The notes beneath the pieces are model-generated. The model was not told where the DNA came from. It ran no database searches and was given only the letters and a program-made list of their open reading frames with translations. A stretch of 64,000 nucleotides of DNA. Origin: Haematobia irritans (lineage: Eukaryota > Arthropoda > Insecta > Diptera > Muscidae). Below are positions 34,245 through 44,972 of this stretch, in pieces. The stretch's first letter is position 1, and the number at the start of each line of letters is the position of its first letter. The position numbers and the translations under genes are program-made. The DNA lies in contig NC_134399.1 in the NCBI RefSeq assembly GCF_050003625.1, positions 40,998,671-41,062,670 on the forward strand. The letters are read 5' to 3'.

Positions 34245-34374
34245 TCGAGAAGGTTCAGCGGTTAAAACTAGAAGTTCCCATATGTAATAGGTACTTTTAG
34301 TTAATGTGGTATCACAATAGACTGAATAGTCTAAGTGAGCCTGAATCTTAATCGGGCTGCCACTAACCTAACCG

Positions 34375-34587
34375 TATTCTCCAGATCTGGCCCCCACCGA
34401 CTTTTTCTTGTTCTCAGACCGCAAAAGGATGCTCGCAGGGAAAAAATTTGGCTGCAATGAAGAGGTGATCGCCGAAACTGAGGCCTATTTTGAGGCAAAA
34501 CCGAAGGAGTACTACCAAAATGGTATCAAAAAATTGGAAGGTCGTTATAATCGTTGTATCGCTCTTGAAGGGAACTATGTTGAATAA
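34375..34587 (+). pseudogene. mariner transposase, 3' part (copy 2)
   Basis: Continues the interrupted gene: TATTCTCCAGATCTGG encodes the YSPDLAP block with the third catalytic Asp, then the C-terminus to the TAA at 34585-34587. It is separated by 2.8 kb of inserted LINE. Confidence 0.9.
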
Positions 34588-34701
34588 TAAAAGCGAATTT
34601 TGACAAAATGAATCTTTGTTAGACCGGGGACTTATCAGCCAACCTGTTAATTCATTTTATATATTTGAATTAGTTATTTATTTACAAATTATAGCATATT
34701 T

Positions 34702-35929
34702 TTATACCCTCTACCATAGAATGGGGGGTATATTAACTTTGTCATTCCGTTTGTCACACATCGAAATATTGCTCTAAGACCCCATAAAGTGTATATATAT
34801 ATTCTGGGTCGTGGTGAAATTCTGTTATTATTGATGTAGGTCGGATGGTATTGCAAATGGGCCATATTGGACCACTTTTACGTATAGCCACCGTGGTGCA
34901 ATGGATAGCATGCCCACCTTGCATTCACATGGTCGTGGGTTCGATTCCTGCTTCGACCGAACACCAAAAAGTTTTTCAGCGGTGGATTATCCCACCTCAG
35001 TAATGCTGGTGACATTTCTGAGGGTTTCAAAACTTCTCTAAGTGGTTTCACTGCAATGTGGAACGCCGTTCGGACTCGGCTATAAAAAGGAGGTCCCTTG
35101 TCATTGAACTTAACATGGAATCGGGCAGCACTCAGTGATAAGAGAGAAGTTCACCAATGTGGTATCACAATGGACTGAATAGTCTAAGTGAGCCTGATAC
35201 ATCGGGCTGCCACATAACCTAACCTACGTATAGCCCCCATATAAATCGATCCCCAGATTTGGCAACAATCATGCAAAAATTGGTCCATATCGTTTCATAA
35301 TTATATATAGCCCTCATATAAACCGGTCCCCAGATTTGACCTCCGGAGCCTCTTGAAGGAGCAAAATTCATACGATACGGTTGAAATTTGACACGTGGTT
35401 TTAGGATATGGTCTCTACCAATCACGCAGAAATTTATGCGGTTGAAATTTGGCACGTGGATTTAATATGTAGTCTCTAACAACCATGCAAAAATTGGTTC
35501 ATATCGGTCCATAATTATATATAGCCCCCATATAAACCGATCCCCAGATTTGACCTCCGGAGCCTCTTGGAGGAGCAAAATTCATCCGATTCGGTTGAAA
35601 TTTGGTACATTGTGCTAGTATATGACCGCTAACAACTATGCCATATCGGTCTATTGTTATATATAGCCCTTAGATAAACCTATCCCCAATCACACAAAAA
35701 TTGGCCCATATCGGTACGTAACTGTATATAGCCGCCTTATAAAGCTCTCTAATTACCTAAATTACAATTTAGAGGACGAGTTTTAAGATGGCAAGGTCAT
35801 CGGTAAGTATTACTACAACCCAAGTAATTCCATGGTGGATGACAGTCTTTAGTAGAAGTTTCTACTCAATCCATGGTGGAGGGTACATAAGACTCGGCCT
35901 GGACGAACTTACGGCCGTATATACTTGTT
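34702..35929 (+). mobile_element. Helentron-like element, family A, copy 8
   Basis: 5' end TATACCCTCTACCATAGAATGG, then ATTCTGGGTCGTGGTGAAATTCTG, where the core and GTCY tract have been deleted (joined to TTATTATTGATGTAGG). The tandem part is split by a SINE (34888-35224). The 3' end has GGACGAACTTACGGCCGTATATACTTGTTT in separate motifs, to 35929. Confidence 0.72.
34888..35224 (+). mobile_element. tRNA-derived SINE, type 1, inserted in a Helentron-like copy
   Basis: The head CCACCGTGGTGCAATGG with B box GGGTTCGATTCCTG, body, tail and (CCTAA)n match the copy at 10876. TACGTATAG flanks it at 34879-34887 and 35225-35233 (9-bp target duplication); removing it rejoins the family A unit. Confidence 0.9.
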
Positions 35930-36224
35930 TATTACTTCAATACAACCGCATTTTCTTAAATTTCAAACATTTGTTTTAAATTTGTCTTGCTTTTCCTTTG
36001 TTGTAATATATTGTCTTAAATTTATATTTTAATATGTTTTATATAATTGTATTGGTTAGAAGATTTTAAAAACATATTATTCTCTCCCGTACTATAAATA
36101 TAAGAATCTCCCTTATTGCAAACTACCAGGTTCGTACGCAAAATAAACTCTACTAGCCACTCTCCTCATGTATTAACATTACTACTTCTCTAAATACTAT
36201 GATGTGCATTTTCATCACATCCCA

Positions 36225-36910
36225 TAATGTGTTTGTCTTAGTTTTCAGTGACTCCTCAACCAAGATCTTAACGGCAAATGGAGGCATCTCCCTGTCATGT
36301 CCCGTGTAGACTGAAGTTACCCAATATTTGCCCTCGGCTATCTTTAGGCGGAGTTTTTAATTCACACATCTAACTCTTATATACGTATACATGGTTATTG
36401 AATAAGAACCACATACATATATTCTGTTTCATCAGGAAGTCTTTTAAGGCTGCACAAGCAGCCTTACAATGGAGGGACCATAGAACCATCCAAATTTTCA
36501 ACCATGAATTTCTTCTTCACAGTTCTCGGGGACTCTCGCAACAACTCTTGGTTCAACTTTGTTGAGGTAGGAACTTCCCACATACGAAGTTCGTTAATGT
36601 CTACATTTTTGATGTCTCCTTCGACGATGGCTTGTCCATTTCAGAATCCATATGAAGTAGTAACTTACACGGCCTTGGGTCTTGGCTAAATGTGACAAAG
36701 AATCAACGTTCAATATGAAGACCACTTGTCGTCTTGTCGGCGGTTGGAAGATCGGGTTCCTTTAGTCTGTTTAATATAGACTCAGGATCAGGATGGTTTG
36801 CAGGTATCCCTGCATTTATGTCTGTGATCAACGCAGCTTTGAAGCAATCCATAGACCTCTGGTCAGCAAATGCAATTAACTTAAATCGTAAATTGATACC
36901 ATCCATCATC
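36225..36910 (-). pseudogene. Decayed LINE-like coding fragments
   Basis: Minus-strand translation near 36350-36225 reads KLRLKIAEGKYWVTSVYTGHDREMPP, which resembles the middle of a LINE endonuclease. The 68-codon frame at 36703-36909 (RFKLIAFADQRSMDCFKAAL) is not recognised with certainty. Many stops and shifts separate the pieces. They could belong to one R1/jockey-like element, but the evidence is weak. Confidence 0.4.
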
Positions 36911-37329
36911 TTGGCGTCGAGGACTTGGCCCGGAAAACTTTTCTAGCATCTGTGAGTAGACACCTGACATCGCGTTCTCAATTTCCTTTATTAATTATAT
37001 CCATCACATGCCTGTCTTTTGCTATTGAGGAAAACCATCTTTGATCCCTTTGGAAGAGAGTAACTCAACCGCCGACCTTCCCTTTTGCCAGCTTCAAGAA
37101 TCCCTTGCGCCCATTTTAGGATAGTCAAAGCATTTATGCGTTCCTTAAACCTCTTTCTTGATGGATTACCTCCTTTTGATGTCGTTAGGTTGTAACATCT
37201 CTTTGGTTCGACTTGCCAAAGAGATGTTGCAGCCTGTCGACCCGTCTACAGGTCAACTAATTTGGCATAACTCTTGGTCATTGCCAAAATTGATAATTTG
37301 ATTTGAATGACTTCAACATTCAACCGTCA

Positions 37330-38290
37330 TTAAAAGTCATTAAAAGCGCGAAGCCATCAAAGGCGATGGGCCCGCCGGAATTTCTATGCTAATTCTGAAG
37401 CATCTGGGAATACTAGCAGTTCAGCACTTTACCAGACTCCTCAATTTGTCCTTGGAATCACTTATTATATCCGATCTTTGAAAAATGAGTAGGTTGATTC
37501 CGTGTGGACAATTTTCAATCTGCCAACCATCAACGTGGATTCCGTAAAGTACATAGCACCTCGACAGCTTTACATACCATTTCAGCATATATAAATAGAG
37601 GACTCTACCAGCCCAAGCCATAGGGCGTTCCTCGTGGCGCTCGACCTATCGAAGGCATTCAATACGGTCAACAAAACCAGACTTTCGAGGACATTGAAAA
37701 TACGTGCCTACCAGCAGGAACTAAACGTGGGTTCCTAATTATATATGCGTACGCGGTATTTAGAGAAAGTCGAGAAGTGGTATGTATGGGCCAGTTCTGG
37801 TCAAAACATATTTAAGGTACTGGTAACTTTATCATGGGTTTGACATTGACGAGATAATTTTACACTTTAGGACACGTCTTGGTCTCATTCCAAAGAACAC
37901 GTCCAATTTAGTAAGAGCATTCCATAGACTGGTCCGCATAAACCAGTCTGAGGCAAAAACTCATAGGAATCAGTTTCATTTTGAGCATTATATGATTATT
38001 TAAAAATTGCGACAAACTGGAGGACGGGTACCATTCGTGTGATAGACGCATCACTGCCATTTTCCTCCATTTTCTCGTAACTACAAGGTCAATCCAACTC
38101 TCGGAGCTCAACCACCGCCCATTGAACCGAACGAAAGAGACCTCCCACGGCAGACTAGAGTCTGGCCAACCCCACGGTAGACCAGAGTACTTTTGATCAG
38201 GCAAGTTCAGTCGTGTTTGGGGTCAATATATGACATATGGAATTCTTTTGACAACCACTATGACAATGGTTGCGATTCCCACCTACCACC
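37330..38290 (+). pseudogene. Decayed LINE reverse transcriptase, plus strand
   Basis: Plus-strand frames give SKAMGPAGISMLILKHLG, then HQRGFRKVHSTSTALHTIS and, after a shift, VALDLSKAFNTVNKTRL, which are the fingers and block A of a jockey-like reverse transcriptase. Near 38140 LPRQTRV fits the C-terminal stretch of that group. The parts are riddled with stops, so this is an old copy. Its orientation is opposite to the fragment at 36225-36910, so the two are either different elements or rearranged. Confidence 0.6.
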
Positions 38291-38305
38291 TTCTTCAGGA
38301 ATTTT

Positions 38306-39221
38306 TATACTCTTCACCACTACTGTGGTACAGGGTATAATAAGTTTGTGCATTTGTATGTAACGCCAAGAAGGAGTAATCATAGACCAACCTTTTAGTA
38401 TACGGATCGGCTTAGAATTAAATTCTGAGTCGATTTAGCGATGTCCGTCTGTCTGTCCGTCTGTCTGTCTGTTGATGTATTTTTTGTGTGCAAAGTACAG
38501 CTCGCAGTTTTAGTCAGATTGTCCTAAAATTTGGTATAGGGTCCTGTTTCTGCTCAAAGACGATCCCTATTGATTTTGGTTCAGATTTAGATATAGCTGC
38601 CATATATATTTTTCACCGATCTGGTCATAATTGGCGTGTATATCAACCGATCTTCCTCAAATTCCGTACATCCGAATATTTTATGAGTCTCGAAAAACTT
38701 GCAAAATATCAGCCAAATCGGTTCAGATTTAGATATAGCTCCCATATATATCTTTCGCCCGATTTGCACTTATATGACCCCAAAAGCGATAGTTTTGCCG
38801 TGAGTTGCTTGAAATTTTTCACAAGGGTTACGTTTAATGATACTGTTATGTGCGACAAATTTTGTTAAAATCGGTTCAGATTTACATACAGCTTCCATAA
38901 ATGTCTTTCTGCTGATCTACACTCCCATGGCCCCAGAGGCCAATCTGTTATTCCGATTTACGCGATTTTACGATTTTTGCACAGGAAGTAGAATTATCTT
39001 TATAACTAGTGCATTAGCCGACTTAAATTTTGAGTCTATAGATTTTGTAGAAGTCTGTCCAGATCGAGTGATATTTAAATGTATGTATTTGGGACAAACC
39101 TTTATATATAGCCCCCAACACATTTGACGGATGTGATATGGTATCGAAAATTTAGATCTACAAAGTGGTGCAGGGTATAATATAGTCGGCCCCGCCCGAC
39201 TTTAGACTTTCCTTACTTGTT
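38306..39221 (+). mobile_element. Helentron-like element, family B, copy 4
   Basis: 5' hairpin TTCACCACTACTGTGGTAC next to AGGGTATAATAAG; core TTCTGAGTCGATTTAGCGATG and GTCT/GTCC tract (38439-38471). Two to three tandem units, then CATTAGCCGACTTAAATTTT and the 3' end TATAATATAGTCGGCCCCG, with CTTTCCTTACTTGTT to 39221. Confidence 0.78.
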
Positions 39222-39418
39222 ATGTTTGGGGAAATTAGCATTGTCCGCCCGAACACCACATGATTAACATTTGCCACATATGGTGGTAACAGAAATATTT
39301 TAATACAAAGTTTATACCGATTCTCTGGTCTAGTTACATTGAGATTGTAACTAGGCCTAACTTTTATCAAAGTTAAACGGGAAGTTTTGTTATGTCCTTA
39401 GAAAAGTTAAAATAAAAT

Positions 39419-39651
39419 GACAAGCACACCCTCAAAAAAATCGCTTCTTTAACATAGGTTCCAAACATATTTTGCAGGAAGCACATATATTATTGGATAC
39501 TGCCGAAACATTAATATGTTTGTTTTATGTGAACATATTATATGTTTGGAAGCATTTTGAGCCCACAAATATTATATGCTTGGAAGAATTTTTTCCAAAG
39601 ACGATTGTGCTCATTCCCTAACATACTCGTTATTTTCACTTCCACGAAATA
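39419..39651. mobile_element. Truncated AACATATGTTT-type MITE
   Basis: CACACCCTCAAAAAAATCGCTTC and repeated variants of CATATTATATGTTTGG match the left half of the MITE at 16048-17019. It continues directly into a type 2 SINE at the same junction as that copy. Confidence 0.6.
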
Positions 39652-39812
39652 TTTTAGTTCTTGGCACCTTTTTCTGTAATACAAATAATGTTGAACAAAA
39701 TATTCACTTTTATAATTTTTTTAAATTTCACCTTTCGCCTGCACGGAGAATCGAACCGAGGACCATACAGTTTGTAAGCCAACACACTATCCACTGGGCT
39801 ACGTAGCTGTTA
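39652..39812 (-). mobile_element. tRNA-derived SINE, type 2
   Basis: Best-preserved head of this family: on the minus strand TAGCCCAGTGGATAGTGTG (A box) and CCTCGGTTCGATTCTCCG (B box), with the body ending GTGCCAAGAACTAA. The tRNA-like part would fold only poorly at the anticodon stem, so it is a SINE head and not a functional tRNA gene. Confidence 0.75.
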
Positions 39813-39839
39813 TGGTCACCAGCAGATAATTATCGTTAT

Positions 39840-40379
39840 ATCGATATCGATTCAGATTTAGATATAGCTCCGATATATATCTTTCGCCCGATATGCACTT
39901 ATATGGACCCAGAAGCCAGAGTTTTATCCCGATTAGCTTGAAATTTTGCACAAGGAGTACAATTGGTAGTATAGTCATGTGTGCCAAATTTTATTGAAAT
40001 CGGTTCAGATTTAGATATAGCTTCCATATATATGTTTCGCCCGATATGGACTTATATGGCCCCAGAAGCCAGAGTTTTGGCCCAATTTGGTTGAAATTTT
40101 GCACTAGGAGTACAATTGGTAATATAGTCATGTGTGCCAAATTTGATTGAAATCGGTTCAGATTTAGATATAGCTCCCATATATATGTTTTTCTGATTTC
40201 GACATAAATGGTCAAAATACCAACATTTTCCTTGTTAAATCGCCACTGCTTGGTCGAAAAGCTGTAAGAATGACTCTAATTTTCCTAAACTTCTAATACA
40301 TATATATCGAGCGATAAATCATAAATAAACTTTTGCGAAGTTTCCTTAAAATTGCTTCAGATTTAAATGTTTCCCATAT
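39840..40379 (+). mobile_element. Helentron-like family B unit array without 5' end
   Basis: Two and a half tandem units (TCAGATTTAGATATAGCTCC), then CGAGCGATAAATCATAAATA and TTTCCCATATT, where it meets the 5' hairpin of the next copy. There is no 5' hairpin, core or 3' palindrome of its own. Confidence 0.65.
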
Positions 40380-40521
40380 TTATACCCTTCACCACTACTG
40401 TGGTACAGGGTATAATAAGTTTGTGCATTTGTATGTAACGCCAAGAAGGAAAAGTCTGAGACCCATCGTTTAGTATACCGATCGTCTTAGAATTAAATTC
40501 TGAGTCGATTTAGCGATGTCC

Positions 40522-40559
<38 letters not shown>

Positions 40560-41663
40560 CTGTCTGTTGATGTATTTTTGTGTGCAAAGTACAGCTCGCA
40601 GTTTTAGTCCGATTGTCCTAAAATTTGGTATAGGGTCCTGTTTCGGCTCAAAGACGATCCCTATTGGTTTTGGAAAAAATCGGTTCAGATTTAGATATAG
40701 CTGCCATATATATTTTTCACCGATCTGGTCATAATTGGCGTGTATATCAACCGATCTTCCTCAAATTCCGTACATCCGAATATTTTATGAGTCTCGAAAA
40801 ACTTGCAAAATATCAGCCAAATCGGTTCAGATTTAGATATAGCTCCCATATATAGCTTTCGCCCGATTTCCACTCATTTGCCCGCAGAGACCAATTTTTT
40901 GCTCCGATTTAGTTGAAATTTTGCACAGGAAGTAGAATTAGCATTATAGCTATGCGTGTCAAATTTGGTTGAAATCGGTTCAGATTTAGATATAGCTCCC
41001 ATATATAGCTTTCGCCCGATTTACACTCAAATGACCACAGAGGCCAATTTTTTGCTCCGATTTAGTTGAAATTTTGCACAGGGAGTATAATTAGCATTGT
41101 AGCTATGCCTGCCAAATTTGGTTGAAATCGGTTCAGATTTAGATATAGCTTCCATATATAGCTTTCGCCCGATTTACACTCATATGACCACAGAGGCCAA
41201 TTTTTTGCTCCGATTTAGTTGAAATTTTGCACAGCGAGTAGAATTAGCATTGTAGCTATGCGTGCCAAATTTTGTTGAAATCGGTTCAGATTTAGATATA
41301 TCTCCCATATATAGCTTTCGCCCGATTTACACTCATATGACCGTAGAGGCCAATTTTTAACTCCGATTTAGTTGAAATTTTACACAGGGAGTAGAATTAG
41401 CATTGTAGCTATGCGTGCCAAATTTGGTTGAAATCGGTTCAGATTTAGATATAGCTCCCATATATATGTTTTTCTGATTTCGACAAAAATGGTCAAAATA
41501 CCAACATTTTCCTTGTAAAATCGCCACTGCTTAGTCGAAAAGTTGTAAAAATGACTCTAATTTTCCTAAACTTCTAATGCATATATATCGAGCGATAAAT
41601 CATAAATAAACTTTTGCGAAGTTTTCTTAAAATTGCTCCAGATTTAAATGTTTCCCATATTTT
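40380..41663 (+). mobile_element. Helentron-like family B, copy 6, head-to-tail with neighbours
   Basis: 5' hairpin TTCACCACTACTGTGGTAC, core, and a GTCT tract (40518-40568). Six tandem units follow; ATCGGTTCAG is at 40975, 41128, 41281 and 41434, exact 153 steps. It lacks the 3' palindrome and ends at CAGATTTAAATGTTTCCCAT, joined to the 5' hairpin of another copy. Confidence 0.75.
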
Positions 41664-41799
41664 TATGCCCTTCACCACTACTGTGGTACAGGGTATAATA
41701 AGTTTGTGCATTTGTATGTAACGCCAAGAAGGAAAAGTCTGAGACCCATCGTTTAGTATACCGATCGTCTTAGAATTAAATTCTGAGTCGATTTAGCGA

Positions 41800-41842
<43 letters not shown>

Positions 41843-41853
41843 CTGTTGATGTT
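41664..41853 (+). mobile_element. Helentron-like family B, 5' end only
   Basis: The third 5' end in the row: hairpin, GTAACGCCAAGAAGGAAAAG, core TTCTGAGTCGATTTAGCGATG and a (GTCT)n tract to 41846. It stops at TTGATGTTGACC, where unrelated CCCGGGAAA-rich sequence begins. Confidence 0.72.
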
Positions 41854-41935
41854 GACCGGGATCCCGGGAAATTCGAAAAAAAATCCCGCTTTCCCGGGAA
41901 TGCAAAAAGTCCGGGAAAAAGAGAACCCTATTTAT
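41854..41935. repeat. CCCGGGA-rich fragment
   Basis: CCGGGATCCCGGGAAATTCG and CTTTCCCGGGAATG recall the ends of the hAT-like MITE at 47278-47967 (ATCCCGGGATTT), but no matching second end is present here. Confidence 0.4.
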
Positions 41936-42029
41936 GAGTAATTTACCTTAGCGACGTGTCTGAAAACATGAGCATGAAAAAAAGCATAACTAAAATTGTA
42001 AATGAATTAAACTCGTAAGCATTTTAAGC

Positions 42030-42215
42030 CGGTGGGTGGGATTATTTTCGTGAGCGCATTTTTCCGAAATTCGTTACTCACGCACGCTCACGAAGAAATT
42101 ATTTTCGTGATTCACGCCCACCCACGACATTTGTTTTGTTAATCACGCTCACGCACACTCACGCCGTTGCCATCGTCAGTCACGACAATTTCGTGTCACG
42201 TGCACACCTCTACTC
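42030..42215. repeat. CACGCTCACG-rich repeat, copy 1
   Basis: Contains GGATTATTTTCGTGAGCG, ACGCACGCTCACGAAG and, at the end, TTTCGTGTCACGTGCACACC. A related stretch occurs at 48275-48425 (GATTACTTTCGTGAG, TCTCGTGTCACGTATACATC). A mobile unit is likely; no clear ends found. Confidence 0.5.
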
Positions 42216-42744
42216 CGGACACAACCTAGTCGCAAAGGTCCTTGATCTGGATACAAGCTGATGTACCAAAGCGCATAACAAAACTGGATGAAATCACAAA
42301 AAACTGTTACAACAACAGACCTTCAAAACACCATAACTGCGACTGGGTGTCCCCGCAGCCATTCAAATCACCAAATAAAGGTCTGCACAAATATGCTTAA
42401 AAGCGATTTCAAATGGCTTGGATTTTTATAGAACATGTAGAACATCAGCGCTTCGCCGAACAAACCTAACAAAACCCTCATTCGACGGCGGTATAGCTTG
42501 AAAATTTAAACACAACAAATGCCAATCGAACCCAAAGCCAAAGATTATAGATTACAGAAGATGGGAGATTGGCTACGGAGCACATCAAACCATTTACAAC
42601 ATTAGTTTAATACTCGAACCAAACGCGTATACGACAAGTATTGACATAGCATTAAAATGCAAATAAAAAGAAATTAAGAGCACGAAATAAATTTCCATAA
42701 AGGGGAAAATGTAATTTTTTTGTTGTTGCCTAAAATTTAACATT

Positions 42745-42974
42745 GTTTCATTAAGACAATTAAATTTTTCATTTAAAAAATAAAAACGAAAAACAACTAC
42801 AAATGAACTAATCTGGTAAATGCAACATTTGGTATGACGCATGCCAATTTCCTATCTTCCTCAAATCTATAATCTTTGGCATTTACCATGTTAGTTCAAT
42901 ACATGTTTGTAATTTGTAGTTGTTTTTCGTTTTTATTTTTTAAATGAAAAATTTAATTTTCTTAATGAAACAAG
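42745..42974. repeat. Inverted repeat with about 60-bp arms
   Basis: The left arm (about 42746-42806, TTTCATTAAGACAATTAAAT through AAAAACAACTACAAAT) is the inverse of 42912-42974 (ATTTGTAGTTGTTTTTCG through TTTCTTAATGAAACA), with few differences. A second weaker pair, GAACTAATCTGGTAAATGC and GCATTTACCATGTTAGTTC, lies just inside, so the stem could be longer. A transcript would fold into a long hairpin. Confidence 0.75.
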
Positions 42975-44786
42975 GAACCCCCAACAGTCGTACACGCTAT
43001 AAACGTGTTCGACATACAAAACCCCGGGCCACAACAAAGAGATAAGCTCCTAGGAACATCAAAGAACCATACTATCTATCCAAATGTAATCAATCGAATG
43101 TTAAACGAAAAGTGAGTTGTGTTGAAATGTGTTTTTTTATTTTTTATTATATTTATTTATACTCGTAATATACAAGAATTCAAAAATGTTAAGTACTGAA
43201 TAATGCTTAGTTGTTTTATTTTGTTTGATTGTTTATTTCGTTATACAAAATGGTATATGTTTTAAGGCCACAACGTTAAACATTTATATTTGCTTGTTAA
43301 TATTGCATTTAAGGCTAACTTCTAAAAATTAATAATACACTGTACTGTAGTTACTACGCGTATTTAAATAACACAATAGTAAATTAAATACAAAGAAACC
43401 TAACATAGGCAATGTTTACTCAATATTTTTAATGCGTTAATTTTCTTTAAATAAACTTAAAATTAAATAATAATAATACAATAGTTAAAAAACTCTGTAG
43501 AAGATACTGTGATGAAAACACACAACAACGTTCACAAAGTTAACATTTTAAAATTAAGCAGTAAGTCCAATGACAAGCTGCCTATATTGTGATTGCTGCG
43601 CAAAGAAATATTGTGGTGGTCAGGTGAACGAATATTATAAAAAAAATGAAGGGATACGATTGGAGATAGACCGAATAACAGTTTTCGTCAAAAAAATGAG
43701 TCCTAGTTCAAGGAGGGCCGGCTAGACAGATGAAAATTATTGAATACAATTAAATACTAAGAGGGTAAAAAATCAGTTAGAAAAACGATTTGAATGGGCC
43801 AATCTAACTCCGTGTAGTAAATGTATTTTGCATTTTTCTAATTCAGTAAAATATTCAGTTCCCATATTTGTATAAATATTGTCCGATAAACTTGTCCACT
43901 TTAATTATGTTAGAGGGATTTATTGCTAGTCGTATGTCATTTTAGTAGCAAATTTGCCACTTTGTGTCACTTTATTAATAGACATAAATATGCAAAATGT
44001 TATGTGTATATTAACCCCGACTAGCACAATCAATTACAAATGTTAAGTTATGAACACATCCATTACCATATTGCATGGTATATGAATGTAGAAGATTTGT
44101 TAGGTTAACCCAACCTTAATTAATTGCAAGCAGAACTTGAAATGTAGTAGACCAAAAATATATGAAAGTGGCTATAGTTATTTGTTTCTGAGAAAGTATG
44201 CGACCTCTTGGCCTACTTTTTTAAAATTAAATGAAATGGGATACTTTTTCAAAATTATCAATGGCAAAACTGTTTAGGAGACAATATCACAAACCTATTT
44301 TAGTCATTTACATGCAACAGGGTAAAATTTATTATTTCCAAAAAGTATAGACTTTATACACATGCATTGTTTGATCATTGGAACCCATAATTTGAGATAA
44401 AGGCAATGGATACATTTTCTGACGAAACCCCTAATTTCGGTCCAACTCCATTAGGCATTTGTGGTAAAGGCACTGAATTTGTTCTTTTCTTAGCACTAAA
44501 ATTATTAATTACAATATACAACAACAAATTTCATTTCATATACGAAGAATTCCACTAGCGTATTTATGAATATGAAGAAATAATTAAAATATAAATGAAG
44601 CGAGACAGAGAAAGAGTGTGTGTGAGCGAAAATGGTATCATATACAGGTGAACTTATGATGAAAATTAAGAAGAAAAAAAAACTATATATAAAATCTCAT
44701 TTTGTACAGGGATTCTTTAAAAATAAACAAAAAAACTAATGGAGCGCGGGTAACTGATATGCGATGGGGATGTGCGAGAGAAGAAC
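42975..44786. other. dome 3' flank and probable 3' UTR
   Basis: AT-rich sequence downstream (minus strand) of the dome stop. No transposon that I can name, unlike most of the window. Several TTTATT strings (AATAAA on the minus strand), for example near 43971, are possible polyadenylation signals, but I cannot choose one. Confidence 0.4.
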
Positions 44787-44972
44787 TCAATTAAATTGAT
44801 GTTGCTGGCCAAAAGCGGATAGCTCTTTTTGTGTAACATATCCTGATATGGGTGGTAAAATAGCACCACCTGGCGCCGTTCCACCACCGTTCGCAGTTGT
44901 GAAGACCTGTGGAGATTTTCCCAAAGCCTCCAGTGATGTATATCCATTTGAATTCGCTGGATGTATTAATGG
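44787..44972 (-). CDS. dome: dome exon j: C-terminus
   Basis: Acceptor AATATTTTCAG, stop TGA at 44787-44789. Encodes PLIHPANSNGYTSLEALGK and LPPISGYVTQKELSAFGQQ, ending QFN. YVTQ is a second YxxQ motif near the extreme C-terminus. The longer open frame in another phase over this stretch is a shadow. Confidence 0.9.
   Translation of the reverse strand, partial: PLIHPANSNGYTSLEALGKSPQVFTTANGGGTAPGGAILPPISGYVTQKELSAFGQQHQFN

Larger units (their letters stand above)
31578..34374 (+). mobile_element. 5'-truncated LINE with RNase H domain, inserted in mariner 2
   Basis: Begins abruptly inside the reverse transcriptase and ends with GGACTGAATAGTCTAAGTGA, TTAATCGGGCTGCCAC and TAACCTAACC. The retained parts are the thumb, an RNase H and a Cys-rich C-terminus. 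LINEs with RNase H belong to groups such as I, LOA and R1; I do not place it further. A DD37E element sits inside at 31898-33035. The insertion replaced about 18 bp of target instead of duplicating it. Confidence 0.85.
30600..34647 (+). mobile_element. mariner element, Himar1-like, copy 2, split by a LINE
   Basis: The left terminal repeat (GGTTGACTGATAAGTCCCCG near 30603) is damaged at its tip; the right one ends ACTTATCAGCCAACCTGT at 34647, followed by TA. A LINE occupies 31578-34374. Without it the mariner would be about 1.25 kb, close to full length. About 18 bp of mariner sequence that should lie between GGGCTTC and CCGTATTC is absent at the insertion point. Confidence 0.9.

Noticed and set aside
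39740..39812. Possible tRNA gene on the minus strand
   Set aside because: A and B boxes are present but the cloverleaf is poor and it continues into the type 2 SINE body.
44717..44947. 76-codon minus-strand frame near the dome end
   Set aside because: It is in a different phase from the spliced dome reading, which uses the acceptor at 44973 and stops at 44787.
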